NCBI RefSeq assembly: GCF_036327755.1
Contig: NZ_CP109596.1
Location: 2,666,001-2,730,000 of the forward strand
Direction: 5' to 3'
Origin: Nocardia sp. NBC_01503
GTDB taxonomy: Bacteria > Actinomycetota > Actinomycetes > Mycobacteriales > Mycobacteriaceae
DNA: 64,000 nt
Under the pieces are notes generated by a model. The model was not told the origin of the DNA, ran no database searches, and worked only from the letters and a program-made list of their open reading frames with translations. Shown in pieces: positions 53,484 through 63,684 of the stretch. Position 1 is the stretch's first letter; each line of letters starts with the position of its first letter. The translations under genes were made by a program, and so were the position numbers.

Positions 53484-56400
53484 GATCCGCCGGGGGCTGA
53501 ACGAATACGCCGGGACACCTCCCGGCGGCGAATACCGGGAGCTGACCGGCTATCAACAGGATGTCGTGGCAATCGGTGCCAGGTATCCGGCGCTGGCGGT
53601 CGTGCAGGGCGCGATATGCCTGCGCTTCGCCGGTGCACCGGATATCTCGCGATTGCGGGAGTGCGTCGAGCGCGTGCAGTGGCGGCACGATGCGCTGCGG
53701 CTGCGGTTCGCGCAGCGCGGTGACGAGTTCGTGCAGTGGGTGGCGGATGCGGTGGCCGGACTCGAGGTCGTCGAATGTGCCGATGGATCAGGGGAATTCA
53801 CGGAGTGGACGACGCGTGCCACCGCCACGGTGCTGCCTGTGGACGGGCCGCTGGTGCGTTTCGCCGCGGTGCTCGACGGCCCGGAGTGGGGCCTGTTCTA
53901 CCAGTACCACCATGCGGCCGCCGACGGGTGGGCGGCGAATCTGCTGCTCGCGCAGGTGTGCGCGGACTACTTCGACGGGATCGGCGGCGCCGCCGAGGCG
54001 CCGAGTTATCTGACCTTCGTCGACCGTTGGTCGGAGTATCGCGGGTCGACCCGGTGGGTGGAGGACCGCACGGCCCTGTGGAATCGGATGTCCGGGTTGG
54101 AACCGGCGTTGTTCCCCCGGTCCGGCAGTCTGCGCGATCGCCGTCGTCATCGGCACACGCTGCGCATCGAGCGGGCGGCGATGGATCGGGTTCGCGCCAC
54201 CGGGCGCACGGTTTTCACCGTCGTTAGCGCCGCCATCGCCGCGTATCTGCACCGGGTGCACCGCGGCGGTGACATGGTGCTCGGCGTCGCATTGCTCAAT
54301 CGCGCATCGCGCGAGGAGTTGCGGATGATCGGCGATCTGGGCAACATCCTGCCGTTGCATGTGCCGGTCGATGACACCCTCCCGTTGCTACGGGTGGCCG
54401 ATCAGGTCGCCGCGGAGGTACGGGAATTGCAACGCCGGCAACGGTATCCGTTCGGAGCACTGTTGACGGCGCTGCGCGCGCAGGCGGGTGCCATGCCGAC
54501 GCTGTTCGATGTAACCTTGTCCTACAACAGGATTCAATCCGACGGTGCATCGGATTCGCGGGTGCTCGCGGAAACCCTGCTCTCCACCGGCTATTCGCTC
54601 GACGCGGTCAATGTCGCCATTCGCGACTACGCGGCGCTGGGGCATGTCGAGGTCGATCTGTTCTACGCCGAGGACGTTTTCGATCAGGACTTCCGGATCG
54701 AGGCCGCCGCGGCGCACGTACTGCGTCTGATCGATGCCTCGCTCACCGAACCGGAGGCCCCGCTGCGCGCGGTGGACGTCCTGTCCGCCCGCGAGCGTGC
54801 GCTGTTGGACTCCTTCGAGCGGCCGTATCCGGTCGAGTTCGACCGGCGGATCACCCTGGACCGGCTCACCGCCCGGCAGGTGGTGTCGACGCCCGGGGCG
54901 CGCGCCCTGGCCTGGACCGATGCCGAAGGCCGTGGTGTGGATTGGAGTTACGCGGAGTTCGCGGCTCGGGTGGCGGCGGTCGCCGCACGACTGCGGGCGG
55001 GCGGGGTGCGGGCCCAGGAGTTCGTGCCGGTGCTGCTGCCCCGCTCACCCGAACTGCTCGTCGCGGTGCACGGCATTCTCGCCGCAGGCTGCGCCTACGT
55101 GCCGATCGATCCGCGGCTGCCGCGGGCCCGCATCGCGACGATGCTGTCCGATTGCGGTGCGCGATTCGCGGTGGGTGATCCCGACGGGACGGTGTTCCCC
55201 GGCGTCGAGCTGATCGACTGCGCGGTGCGGGGGGAATTCGGACCGCATGAATCGACCTCCGCGCCTGAGGATTTGGCGTATCTCATCTACACCTCGGGCT
55301 CGTCCGGAACTCCCAAGGGTGTGATGATCGAGCATCGCTCGGTGGTGAACCGGCTGGCCTGGATGCAGCGGCGCTATCCGCTGACTGCCGACGATGTCAT
55401 CCTGCACAAGACCCCGGCGAGCTTCGACGTCTCGGTGTGGGAGCTGCTGTGGTGGTCGCAGACCGGTGCGAGTGTGGCGCTGCTGCCCGATGGGGCCGAA
55501 CGCGATCCGCGCGCGATCGTGACCGCCATCGAACGGCACGCGGTCACGGTCCTGCACTTCGTACCCTCCATGCTGGGACCGTTCCTGGCGGAGCTGGAAT
55601 CCAGCGGATCGGTGCCCGCGACCCTGCGCCTGCTGTTCTGCAGCGGAGAGGCGCTGGCCCCGGCGCTGGTGCGGCGATTCGGCGAGTTGTGCGCGGCGGC
55701 CGGACGTCCGGATGTGCTGCTGGTCAACCTGTACGGTCCGACCGAGGCCACGGTCGATGTGTCGTGGTTCGACATCACGGTGGCGACGGCCCGGACGTTG
55801 CGACGCGTTCCGATCGGCAGGCCGATCGACAATATCGCGCTCTCGGTGTTGTCGGCCGATGGCGGGCGTTGCCCGGTCGGCGTACCGGGAGAGTTGAATA
55901 TCGCCGGGGTCGGCGTCGGTCGCGGGTATCACAGCCGGCCGGAGCTGACCGCGGCGGCTTTCGTCACCGACGACTCATCGCCGGGTGGAAGACGTTATCG
56001 CACAGGAGATCTGGCGCGTTGGCTGGCGGACGGAACGGTGGAGTACCTGGGCCGGCTGGACGATCAGGTCAAGGTGCGCGGCAACCGGGTGACGCTCGGT
56101 GAGGTCACCGATCACCTGATCGAATGCCCGGGTGTGGAGACCGGTGTCGTGGTGGACGAGGCGCGCAATGGTTCGAGCACGCTGATCGCCTGCTACACCG
56201 GGACTGCGGTACCGGGTGTGGTCGCCGATTTCCTCGCGAGCCGGTTGCCCGCGTACATGGTGCCCTCGGAGTTCGTGCCGCTGGCCGAGATTCCGCTGAC
56301 CCCCAGTGGTAAAGCCGATCGCCGAGCACTGCGCCGGCTACGCCGGGAGCGGACGCTGACCGCCGGCGCCGGTAGCGCTCCGCCGCGCGGTGCGATCGAG

Positions 56401-59400
56401 TTGGCGCTCGCCGCGGCCTGGCAGGAGGTGCTGGGTGGCGAGTCTCCGGGCAGGCATGACGACTTCTTCATCGTGGGTGGCGACTCCATCCTGGCGCTCG
56501 GTGTGCGCACGGCCGCGGAGCGCCGGGGTCTGCACCTCGATATCGACGCGTTCTTCGCCAAGCCGACCATCGCCGAGTTGGCCACCACGATCGGCGCGCC
56601 GGGGGAGCTCCGCGCGCCCGCGCCCTTCGCGCTGGTGCCGCTGCTCGATCGCGCCTCGCTGACCGATGCGGAGGACGCCTTCCCCGCGGGCACGCTGGCG
56701 CTGGGCATGCTCTTCCACAGCCTGGAGCGGGCGGATTCCGCGCAGTATCACGACGTATTCCGCTATCGCGTGGCCATGCCGTGGCGGGAGCGGGAGTTTC
56801 GGGCCGCCTATGCCCGGTTGGTGCGCCGACATCCCGCGCTGCGGTCCTGCTTCGATCTCACCGGCCGGTCCATCCCGCTACAGCTGGTGCATCGGGAGGT
56901 GCCGGTCGAACTCGAAGTGGCGGAGGGTGATACCGGCATCGGCGACTACGTGGATCGGATGCGGTGCGCCCGTTACGATTTCGGTTCCGCTCCGCTGCAT
57001 CGGCTGCGGGCGTACGTATGCTCCGACGAGGTGGAGCTGGTCTTCAGCTTCCACCACGCGATCCTGGACGGCTGGAGCGTCGCCGGTTTGATCGGCGAAC
57101 TCATCGCCGACTACCTGGACCGTCATCGACCGGAGCGCTATCCGAGTTCGATACTCGCGGAACATATTCGGGCGGAGAACCAGGCTCGGCAGGATCCGGC
57201 GGCCAAGCGCTTCTGGATGGAGCTGCTGGCCGATGCGCCGCCTGCCATCATCGAGTCGGGGCGGGCGTTCCAGGCACCGGAACCGATCGATGCCGCGACC
57301 ACCGTCGCCGCTGTGCCGGACCGGCTGTACGAATGCGCCACCGCCCTGGCCCGGCGGCGCCGGGTGCCGGTGAAGTCGGTGCTGTTGACAGCGCACTGCC
57401 TCACCCTGCGTGAGCTCGCGGGTGTGGACGACGTGACGACCGGCATCGTCACCCATGCCCGGCCCGGCGTGGATGGTGGTGACCGCTGTGCGGGTCTGTT
57501 CCTCAATACGGTCCCGCTGCGGCTGCGCCGCACCGAGGGTTCCTGGTTCGACCTGGTCGGCGAGGTCGCCGGGCAGGAGCGGCGACAGCATCGGCACCGG
57601 CGCTATCCGATGCGGTCGATGGTGGCCGACCACGGCGGGCCGATCTTCGACACCGTCTTCAATTACGTCGACTACCAGCGGATTACCGGGCAGTTCGAGG
57701 CGGCAACGATCGAGTTGCGTGACTTCGCCGCGCATGAGGAGACGAATTTCGCGCTGCTGGTGTCGGCGATCGTGGACCCGCGGGACGGCAGTCTGGGCCT
57801 GCATATCGGCAGTGCCCGCGATGCGCTGACCCGTGCGCAGCGTGAGCACTACGCGCGCCGTTTCGTCGCGATTCTGACGGCGATGGTGCACGCGCCGGAC
57901 GCACCGGCGGATCTGCCCGCGCCGATCGCGGCCGACGTCGCCTCGGCGGTGGAGTCGACCGCGTGCGCGCATCCGGCGCGTCCTGCTGTCATCGCCCCTG
58001 ACGGCGTGTCGTCCTGGACCTACCGCATGCTCACCCGGACCGCCGATCGATTGGCGCACAGTCTGATCGAGGCGGGCGTGCGGCCCGGTGATCGGGTCGC
58101 CGTGCAGCTGGAGCGCAGTGCCGAACTGATCGCCGTCGTGCTCGGCGTACTGCGCGCCGGTGCGGCGGTGGTGCCGCTGGACCCGGCCTATCCGCAGGCC
58201 AGGCGGGTCGCCATGCTCGCGGTCGCACAGCCCCGACTGGTGCTCGCCGAGCGCGCGGACTTCGCCGCGGCCTTCGAAATACGCGATCCGGCGGAACTTT
58301 TGGCGGTCGTGCCGAGCGGGCCACCGCTCCCGCTGCCCGCGATCCGGCCCGGCGATATCGCGTATGTGCTCTTCACCTCCGGTTCGACCGGCGAGCCCAA
58401 GGGTGTGGCGATGCCGCATCGTGGTCTCGCGAATCTCGTCGACTGGCAGAACCGGCGGACGAGCGGGGCGGTAGGCCAGGTCACCGCGCAGTTCGCGCCG
58501 CTCGGTTTCGATGTCGCGTTCCAGGAGATCTTCGCGACGCTGATCGGCGGTGGAACACTGCGGCTGTTGTCCGAACAGCAGCGCCGGGACCCGGTCGCAC
58601 TGCTGTCGGTCATTCGGGAATCCGGGGTGCGGCGGCTGTTCCTGCCCTTCGTGGCACTGCAGGCGCTGGCCGAGGCGTTCGTGGCGAGCGGTGCGTCCGC
58701 GACCGGATTGACGACGGTGATCTCCTCCGGCGAGCAGTTGCGTGTCACCGGCGAGATCCGCGCGCTGTGCGCGGCCGATCCGGGCATGGTGCTGGAGAAC
58801 CAGTACGGTCCGACCGAGACCCACGTCGCCCTGGCGGAGCCGTTGATCGTTGCGGCACAGGAGTTTCCGCGACTGCCCGCGATCGGAGCCCCTATCGCGG
58901 GGACCCGGGTGCAGTTGCTCGACGATCGACTGCGCCCGGTCCGGCCCGGCATGGTCGGTGAGATCTATGTGGCGGGCGCCTGTCTGGCGCAGGGCTATGA
59001 GCGCCGTCCGGGGCTGACCGCACAGCGCTTCGTCGCGGACGCGGGTGGCGCGCTGCGCTATCGCACCGGCGATCTCGGCGTCGCCCTGCCCGACGGCCGA
59101 TTGCGCTGGCTGGGCCGCGGCGACACCCAGGTGAAGGTGCGCGGCTTCCGCGTCGAGTGCGCCGAGGTGGAGCATGCGCTGCGGTCGGTGCCGGCGGGCG
59201 CCGGGCTGCGTGAGGTCGCCGTGGTGGCGCTACCCCGGGGCGGAGCCGACTCCGTGCTGGCGGCGTTTGTGACCGGCGATCTCGACGGCTCGGCATCGGG
59301 ACAGGTGCTGGGCCAAGTGCGGTCGATACTCCCCGCGCATCTCGTACCCACCCGGCTGTACCGTCTCGATACGCTGCCCCGGACCCCCAGCGGCAAACGT

Positions 59401-60564
59401 GACGACGCCGCCCTGCGCGCACTGGCCGGGGATGCGGTGCGCACCGGCACACCGGTCACGTCCGGTCGCGCACCGGCCGATGCCGAGGAGCGGGCGCTCG
59501 CCGCGGTGCTGGCCGAATGCGCCGGGTCGGCCGAATTCGCTGCCGACACCGACTTTTTCGACGCCGGCGGGACCTCGATCGGGGCCATGCGGGTCATGCT
59601 GACCATTACCCGGCGCTGGGGGCTGACCGTCCCGCTGGAGACCTTCATCGCCGCGCCCACCGCCGCGGCGCTGGCCGCGATCGTCCGGGCCGGGGATACG
59701 CCCGCGGTCTTCGATCCGGTGGTGCCGCTGCGCATCGAAGGCTCCGGCGCACCACTGTTCCTGGTGCATCCGATCGGTGGGTCGGTGCTGTGCTACCTGG
59801 ACCTGGTTCGCCGATTGCCGACGGGACGGCCGGTGTACGGATTACGCGCGGCGGGCGTCGATCCGGGAACCGAGCCGCTGGCGGGTGTCGAAGCGCTGGC
59901 CGCCTCGTATCTGGCCGCGGTCCGCCGGATCCAGCCGGAGGGGCCGTATCTGCTGGCGGGCTGGTCGTTCGGCGGTTATGTGGCCTTCGAGATGGCCCGG
60001 CAGTTGCCCGCGGCCTGCGAGGTCCGGGTGGCGTTGCTGGACACCATGATTCTGGACGACAACCGCGCCGCTCCGGTGGCCGAGCGGGACCGGATCGCCT
60101 GGTTCTTCGGTGAACTGCTCTGGCATGCCGATGGGGAGGTCACCGGTCTCGACCCGACCGCGGCCACCGACGCCGAACTCTTCGACACCCTGCTGGCGCA
60201 GACCATCGCCGCCGGCATCATCGCCGAAGATGGTGCGGCCCAGTTGATTCGGCGTCTGTACGCGGTGTTCTGCGCCAATTTCGATGCCATGGTGGGTTAT
60301 CGGCCGGTCCCGCTGGACCGGGATCTGCTGCTGCTGCGGGCGCGCGGAGAGATGCCCGCGGAGCTGGCGGCGGTACATCGACAGACCGGCAGCAGTTTTC
60401 ACGATCCGGGCAATGGCTGGCGACCGCTGACCCGGGACACATTCGAGGTGGTCGAGATACCCGGCGACCACCTGTCGATGATGCGGCCGCCGAACGTCGG
60501 TGCGGTGGCCGCCCTGCTCGACCGGGCACTCGATCGAGTGCCGGTGAAAGGACAACACATATGA
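53476..60564 (+). CDS. Two-module nonribosomal peptide synthetase (C-A-T-C-A-T-TE)
   Basis: The protein has 2362 residues. C1 (about 20-440) has HHAAADG at 145-151. A1 (about 450-960) has YTSGSSGTPKG and YGPTEAT, and T1 has Ser1004 in VGGDSI. C2 (about 1065-1480) has HHAILDG at 1193-1199. A2 (about 1495-1975) has FTSGSTGEPKG and YGPTETH, T2 has Ser2034 in AGGTSI, and a type I TE has GWSFGG with Ser2164 and GDH. Read against GrsA, the A1 pocket is D-V-W-H-F-S-L-V-D, the serine code known from EntF. A2 reads D-V-Q-F-I-S-Q-V-A, partly like proline codes but unassigned. There is no epimerase or methyltransferase. C1 has no upstream peptide carrier, so it probably N-acylates serine with the chain from the ACP. 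The start at ATG 53476 follows AGGAAGAAG. Confidence 0.95.
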   Translation: MSEIRRGLNEYAGTPPGGEYRELTGYQQDVVAIGARYPALAVVQGAICLRFAGAPDISRLRECVERVQWRHDALRLRFAQRGDEFVQWVADAVAGLEVVECADGSGEFTEWTTRATATVLPVDGPLVRFAAVLDGPEWGLFYQYHHAAADGWAANLLLAQVCADYFDGIGGAAEAPSYLTFVDRWSEYRGSTRWVEDRTALWNRMSGLEPALFPRSGSLRDRRRHRHTLRIERAAMDRVRATGRTVFTVVSAAIAAYLHRVHRGGDMVLGVALLNRASREELRMIGDLGNILPLHVPVDDTLPLLRVADQVAAEVRELQRRQRYPFGALLTALRAQAGAMPTLFDVTLSYNRIQSDGASDSRVLAETLLSTGYSLDAVNVAIRDYAALGHVEVDLFYAEDVFDQDFRIEAAAAHVLRLIDASLTEPEAPLRAVDVLSARERALLDSFERPYPVEFDRRITLDRLTARQVVSTPGARALAWTDAEGRGVDWSYAEFAARVAAVAARLRAGGVRAQEFVPVLLPRSPELLVAVHGILAAGCAYVPIDPRLPRARIATMLSDCGARFAVGDPDGTVFPGVELIDCAVRGEFGPHESTSAPEDLAYLIYTSGSSGTPKGVMIEHRSVVNRLAWMQRRYPLTADDVILHKTPASFDVSVWELLWWSQTGASVALLPDGAERDPRAIVTAIERHAVTVLHFVPSMLGPFLAELESSGSVPATLRLLFCSGEALAPALVRRFGELCAAAGRPDVLLVNLYGPTEATVDVSWFDITVATARTLRRVPIGRPIDNIALSVLSADGGRCPVGVPGELNIAGVGVGRGYHSRPELTAAAFVTDDSSPGGRRYRTGDLARWLADGTVEYLGRLDDQVKVRGNRVTLGEVTDHLIECPGVETGVVVDEARNGSSTLIACYTGTAVPGVVADFLASRLPAYMVPSEFVPLAEIPLTPSGKADRRALRRLRRERTLTAGAGSAPPRGAIELALAAAWQEVLGGESPGRHDDFFIVGGDSILALGVRTAAERRGLHLDIDAFFAKPTIAELATTIGAPGELRAPAPFALVPLLDRASLTDAEDAFPAGTLALGMLFHSLERADSAQYHDVFRYRVAMPWREREFRAAYARLVRRHPALRSCFDLTGRSIPLQLVHREVPVELEVAEGDTGIGDYVDRMRCARYDFGSAPLHRLRAYVCSDEVELVFSFHHAILDGWSVAGLIGELIADYLDRHRPERYPSSILAEHIRAENQARQDPAAKRFWMELLADAPPAIIESGRAFQAPEPIDAATTVAAVPDRLYECATALARRRRVPVKSVLLTAHCLTLRELAGVDDVTTGIVTHARPGVDGGDRCAGLFLNTVPLRLRRTEGSWFDLVGEVAGQERRQHRHRRYPMRSMVADHGGPIFDTVFNYVDYQRITGQFEAATIELRDFAAHEETNFALLVSAIVDPRDGSLGLHIGSARDALTRAQREHYARRFVAILTAMVHAPDAPADLPAPIAADVASAVESTACAHPARPAVIAPDGVSSWTYRMLTRTADRLAHSLIEAGVRPGDRVAVQLERSAELIAVVLGVLRAGAAVVPLDPAYPQARRVAMLAVAQPRLVLAERADFAAAFEIRDPAELLAVVPSGPPLPLPAIRPGDIAYVLFTSGSTGEPKGVAMPHRGLANLVDWQNRRTSGAVGQVTAQFAPLGFDVAFQEIFATLIGGGTLRLLSEQQRRDPVALLSVIRESGVRRLFLPFVALQALAEAFVASGASATGLTTVISSGEQLRVTGEIRALCAADPGMVLENQYGPTETHVALAEPLIVAAQEFPRLPAIGAPIAGTRVQLLDDRLRPVRPGMVGEIYVAGACLAQGYERRPGLTAQRFVADAGGALRYRTGDLGVALPDGRLRWLGRGDTQVKVRGFRVECAEVEHALRSVPAGAGLREVAVVALPRGGADSVLAAFVTGDLDGSASGQVLGQVRSILPAHLVPTRLYRLDTLPRTPSGKRDDAALRALAGDAVRTGTPVTSGRAPADAEERALAAVLAECAGSAEFAADTDFFDAGGTSIGAMRVMLTITRRWGLTVPLETFIAAPTAAALAAIVRAGDTPAVFDPVVPLRIEGSGAPLFLVHPIGGSVLCYLDLVRRLPTGRPVYGLRAAGVDPGTEPLAGVEALAASYLAAVRRIQPEGPYLLAGWSFGGYVAFEMARQLPAACEVRVALLDTMILDDNRAAPVAERDRIAWFFGELLWHADGEVTGLDPTAATDAELFDTLLAQTIAAGIIAEDGAAQLIRRLYAVFCANFDAMVGYRPVPLDRDLLLLRARGEMPAELAAVHRQTGSSFHDPGNGWRPLTRDTFEVVEIPGDHLSMMRPPNVGAVAALLDRALDRVPVKGQHI

Positions 60565-60806
60565 GCCTGGACATTCGCGCGGAGCTGGTACGGATGCTGA
60601 ACGAGGAGATGGCGATCGCACCGGAACGGATACGCGACGACGCCGGTCTGATCGGCGAACTCGGATTCGACTCGATCGCCTTCACCATGGGAATCGTGGC
60701 GATCGAAGAGCGGCTGGGGGTGGTCGTCTCGACCGAACGACTGCTCGACTGCCGGACCTTCGGTGATGTCGTCGCGCTCGTCGAGGCCGCTCGGATACCC
60801 GCATGA
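60561..60806 (+). CDS. Acyl carrier protein of the lipopeptide cluster
   Basis: The 81-residue, four-helix carrier protein has the phosphopantetheine Ser in LGFDSIAF (about residue 38) and the pattern LIGELGFDS. It presumably carries the fatty acid loaded by the ligase at 62025 and presents it to the dehydrogenase and to the starter C domain. ATGA overlaps join it to the NRPS and the dehydrogenase. Confidence 0.93.
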   Translation: MSLDIRAELVRMLNEEMAIAPERIRDDAGLIGELGFDSIAFTMGIVAIEERLGVVVSTERLLDCRTFGDVVALVEAARIPA

Positions 60807-62014
60807 CCGGCCCGGGGCCGGCCGAGCCGCTGTCGGCGCTGGCCGCCACGCCGCGGCAGCTCGATTTCGCCGCCGCCTTGGACGCGGCCTTCGACGAGAA
60901 GATGCAGCTGCTCGCCGATGAGGCCGAATCGGCCCGGGTGTTTCCCCGCGAGGTGGTGGAGATTCTCGGTGACCGTGGCGTGCTGGGCATGAAATGGGAT
61001 ACGGCACAGCAGGACTCGCCGCAGTCGCATACGGATCTGTACTACCTGCTCGCCTTCGCGGAGCGGCTCGGACGGCTCGGCTCGGCCGGTGTCGCGGCCG
61101 GAATGAGCCTGCACGACTCCTCGATCGCGATTCTGCGCCGCTTCGGCCGCTCGGAGTATCTGCGCCGAGTCGCACAGGACGCGATCGCGGGCCGCACCCT
61201 GCTGTGCATCGGCGCCACCGAGAACGGTGGCGGTTCCGATCTGCAGGGCGCGGTCTCCACCGCCGTCGCCGAGCGCGGCGGCTATCGCCTGGTGGGGCAT
61301 AAGAAGTTTCTGTCGCTCTCGCCGGTCGCCGATGTCGCGATCCTGGTGGTCCGAGTGCCCGGCGCCACGGTCGGCGGCTCCGGGTTGAGCGATCTGGCCC
61401 TGTTCGCCGTTCCGATCGACCGGCTCGAGCTCGGCCCGGTCTACGCGAAGGTCGGTGCGCACGGTTTCGTCACCGCGCCGATCACCGTCGACACCTGGTT
61501 GCCCGCCGAACATCTGATTGCCCGGCCCGGCACCGGCATGGCAGCTCTCACCTGGGGAATCAGCCATGAACGGCTGTCGATCGCGGGCCAGGTACTGGGT
61601 GCCTGCGACAGTGCGCTCGGACTGACGGTGGCCCGGATGAAGCGCCGCGAACAGTTCGGCACCCCGCTCTTCGCGCATCAGGCGCTGCGCTTGCGCATCG
61701 CCGATCTGGACGCACGAGTCGGCGTGCTGCGGTGGGCATTACGCGGTCTGGCGCTGAGTGGCGCGCGCCTGGACGCGCGCACGGCGGCGGCCATGAAGGT
61801 CACCGCCGCCCGGTTGGGGTCCGAGGTGCTGTCCGAATGTATGCACATCTTCGGCGGCACCGGCTACCTCACCGAGCAGTCACCGCTGGGGCAGTGGTGG
61901 TGCGATATGAAATTGGCGCGCGTCGGCGGCGGCACCGATGAGGTGCTGTGGGAGCTGGTGGCGGCGGGTCTGGTGCCCGATTACGACAGCTATGACCGCC
62001 TGGTGCACGAGTGA
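60803..62014 (+). CDS. Acyl-CoA/acyl-ACP dehydrogenase
   Basis: The 403-residue flavoprotein has the family blocks CIGATENGGGSDL (flavin/substrate loop), RREQFGTPLFAHQAL, MHIFGGTGYL and GGTDEVLWEL, where the catalytic base is usually found. Next to a dedicated ACP and ligase it should introduce a double bond into the carrier-bound acyl chain. Prolyl-carrier dehydrogenases of pyrrole pathways are a less likely alternative, since the partner ligase looks like a fatty acyl-AMP ligase. The ATG overlaps the ACP stop. Confidence 0.9.
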   Translation: MTGPGPAEPLSALAATPRQLDFAAALDAAFDEKMQLLADEAESARVFPREVVEILGDRGVLGMKWDTAQQDSPQSHTDLYYLLAFAERLGRLGSAGVAAGMSLHDSSIAILRRFGRSEYLRRVAQDAIAGRTLLCIGATENGGGSDLQGAVSTAVAERGGYRLVGHKKFLSLSPVADVAILVVRVPGATVGGSGLSDLALFAVPIDRLELGPVYAKVGAHGFVTAPITVDTWLPAEHLIARPGTGMAALTWGISHERLSIAGQVLGACDSALGLTVARMKRREQFGTPLFAHQALRLRIADLDARVGVLRWALRGLALSGARLDARTAAAMKVTAARLGSEVLSECMHIFGGTGYLTEQSPLGQWWCDMKLARVGGGTDEVLWELVAAGLVPDYDSYDRLVHE

Positions 62015-62024
62015 GCGACGAGAT

Positions 62025-63674
62025 ATGAGCAGATTCACCGAAGACCTCTTCCATCCTTCCGGCACAACCGGTTTGGTACACGGAGACCCGGAACGACTCC
62101 GGCATTCCAGCTGGCGCGAGGTGCACGACGATGCCAGGCGCATCGCGGGCGGGCTGGCGCGAGCGGGCGTGGGCCCCGGTACGGCGGTGGCCGTGCTGGC
62201 CGGCGGGCCCGGCGATATCGCGCGAATCGCGCAGGCCTGTTGGATGCGCGGAGCGTCGGTGACCATGCTGCACCCGCCTCTGCCGCGCACCGACCTCGCC
62301 GAATGGGCGACGGCCACCGGCACGGTGCTGGAGATGATCGAGGCGCAGCTGCTCATTCTCGGTGAGCCCTTCCCGGAGGACCTGGCGGCGGGTGTCACAG
62401 GGGTGCGGATCGCGACCTACGCGACACTGCTGGCCGCGGCGGCGATCGAACCGCTGGATCCGGTCGAGGACGAGGTGGCGCTGTTGCAACTCACCGCCGG
62501 ATCCACCGGAACGCCCAAAGCGGTGGCCATCACCCATCGCAATCTGTACGCGGGCACGGCCGCGCTGCGCGAGATCTTCGATGCCCGCCCCGATCGGGAC
62601 TCGGTGGTGATGTGGCTGCCGCTCTATCACGACATGGGAATGATCTGCCTGGTGACGAGCATGCGACTGGGTCTGCCCGCGCTCTTCGTCACGCCGATGG
62701 ACTTCCTGCGCAAACCGCTGCTGTTACCGGAGTTGATCAGTGCCTACCGGGGCACCATCACCTGCGGTCCGAACTTCTCCTACGCAATCCTGGCGCGCCG
62801 GTTGCGTACCGCCGCCGACGGCGCCTATGACCTGTCGAGTCTGCGGGCCGTGATCAGCGGCGCCGAACCCATCGATCCGGAGGTGGTGCGCGAGTTCACG
62901 ATTCAGGCCGCGCGCTTCGGTATGTCCGCGGCGGCGATGGCCCCGGCGTACGGGATGGCGGAGGCCACGCTGCTGGTGTCGGCTTCGTCCGGGGCCGGGA
63001 TGCTGATCGATCAGGTCGACCAGGAGGCGGTCGAGCACCGTGCCTTCGCCGCGTCCGCGGGCGCCGGCCGACATATGGTGCGGCTCGGATATCCGCCCGC
63101 CGCAATGGAATTGCGGGTGGTGGACGCCGAGCGGCGCGACCTGCCCGCGCGCGGGGTCGGCGAGATTCTCATTCGCGGGGCCTCGGTCACCGCGTATTAC
63201 CTCACGCCGGAGGGCCGAATCCCGGCCCGCGACAACGAGGGCTGGTTGGCCACCGGGGATCTGGGCTACCGCACCGAGGATGGCGAACTGGTCATCTGCG
63301 GCCGCGCGAAGGACATCATCATCATCGCCGGGCGCAATATCCTTCCCACCGATATCGAGTGGATCTGCGAAACGGTTCCGGGTGTGCGCGCGGGCAACGT
63401 CGTCGCGATCCGCACCGGCACCGCGACCGGGCAGGAAGGATTCGCCGTGCTCGCCGAATCCGCCTGGGTGACAGCCGAATCGGTCGATGCCGCGGCGGTC
63501 GAGCGGCTGCGCGACGATATCGCCACCGCGGTGCAGCGCCGATTGGGTATCGCGCCGCGGCATATCGGGATTGTGCGGCCCGGGACCCTGCCCAAGACCT
63601 CCTCGGGCAAGCTGCGCCGGGACGCGGCCCGCCGCCTGCTGGACGCTAACCCGATCCTAACTGCGGCGCGATAG
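62025..63674 (+). CDS. Fatty acyl-AMP ligase (FAAL)
   Basis: The 549-residue member of the adenylate-forming superfamily has the P-loop LTAGSTGTPKAV, FAAL-like YHDMGM and ISAYRGTITCGPNFSYAI, AYGMAEAT, TGDLGY and the C-terminal Lys motif PKTSSGKLRRDA. FAALs activate free fatty acids and pass them to an ACP instead of CoA, which fits the ACP at 60561. The ATG at 62025 is 10 nt past the dehydrogenase stop and has a weak ribosome site. The chain length is unknown. Confidence 0.9.
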   Translation: MSRFTEDLFHPSGTTGLVHGDPERLRHSSWREVHDDARRIAGGLARAGVGPGTAVAVLAGGPGDIARIAQACWMRGASVTMLHPPLPRTDLAEWATATGTVLEMIEAQLLILGEPFPEDLAAGVTGVRIATYATLLAAAAIEPLDPVEDEVALLQLTAGSTGTPKAVAITHRNLYAGTAALREIFDARPDRDSVVMWLPLYHDMGMICLVTSMRLGLPALFVTPMDFLRKPLLLPELISAYRGTITCGPNFSYAILARRLRTAADGAYDLSSLRAVISGAEPIDPEVVREFTIQAARFGMSAAAMAPAYGMAEATLLVSASSGAGMLIDQVDQEAVEHRAFAASAGAGRHMVRLGYPPAAMELRVVDAERRDLPARGVGEILIRGASVTAYYLTPEGRIPARDNEGWLATGDLGYRTEDGELVICGRAKDIIIIAGRNILPTDIEWICETVPGVRAGNVVAIRTGTATGQEGFAVLAESAWVTAESVDAAAVERLRDDIATAVQRRLGIAPRHIGIVRPGTLPKTSSGKLRRDAARRLLDANPILTAAR

Positions 63675-63677
63675 CGT
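63672..63677 (+). promoter_or_regulatory. -10 box for a probable leaderless monooxygenase transcript
   Basis: TAGCGT is followed by 7 nt and the ATG at 63685. The hexamer overlaps the FAAL stop region, so the monooxygenase may have its own promoter besides read-through from the cluster. Confidence 0.4.
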
Positions 63678-63684
63678 CCGCGAT

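Noticed and set aside
56878..59175. 765-codon minus-strand frame inside the NRPS
   Set aside because: It is opposite conserved C and A domain motifs. Long antisense frames are expected in GC-rich NRPS genes.
53476..60564. Proline as a firm substrate of the second adenylation domain
   Set aside because: The pocket read by eye shares only some positions with proline codes (differences at 301, 322 and 331), so I left it unassigned.
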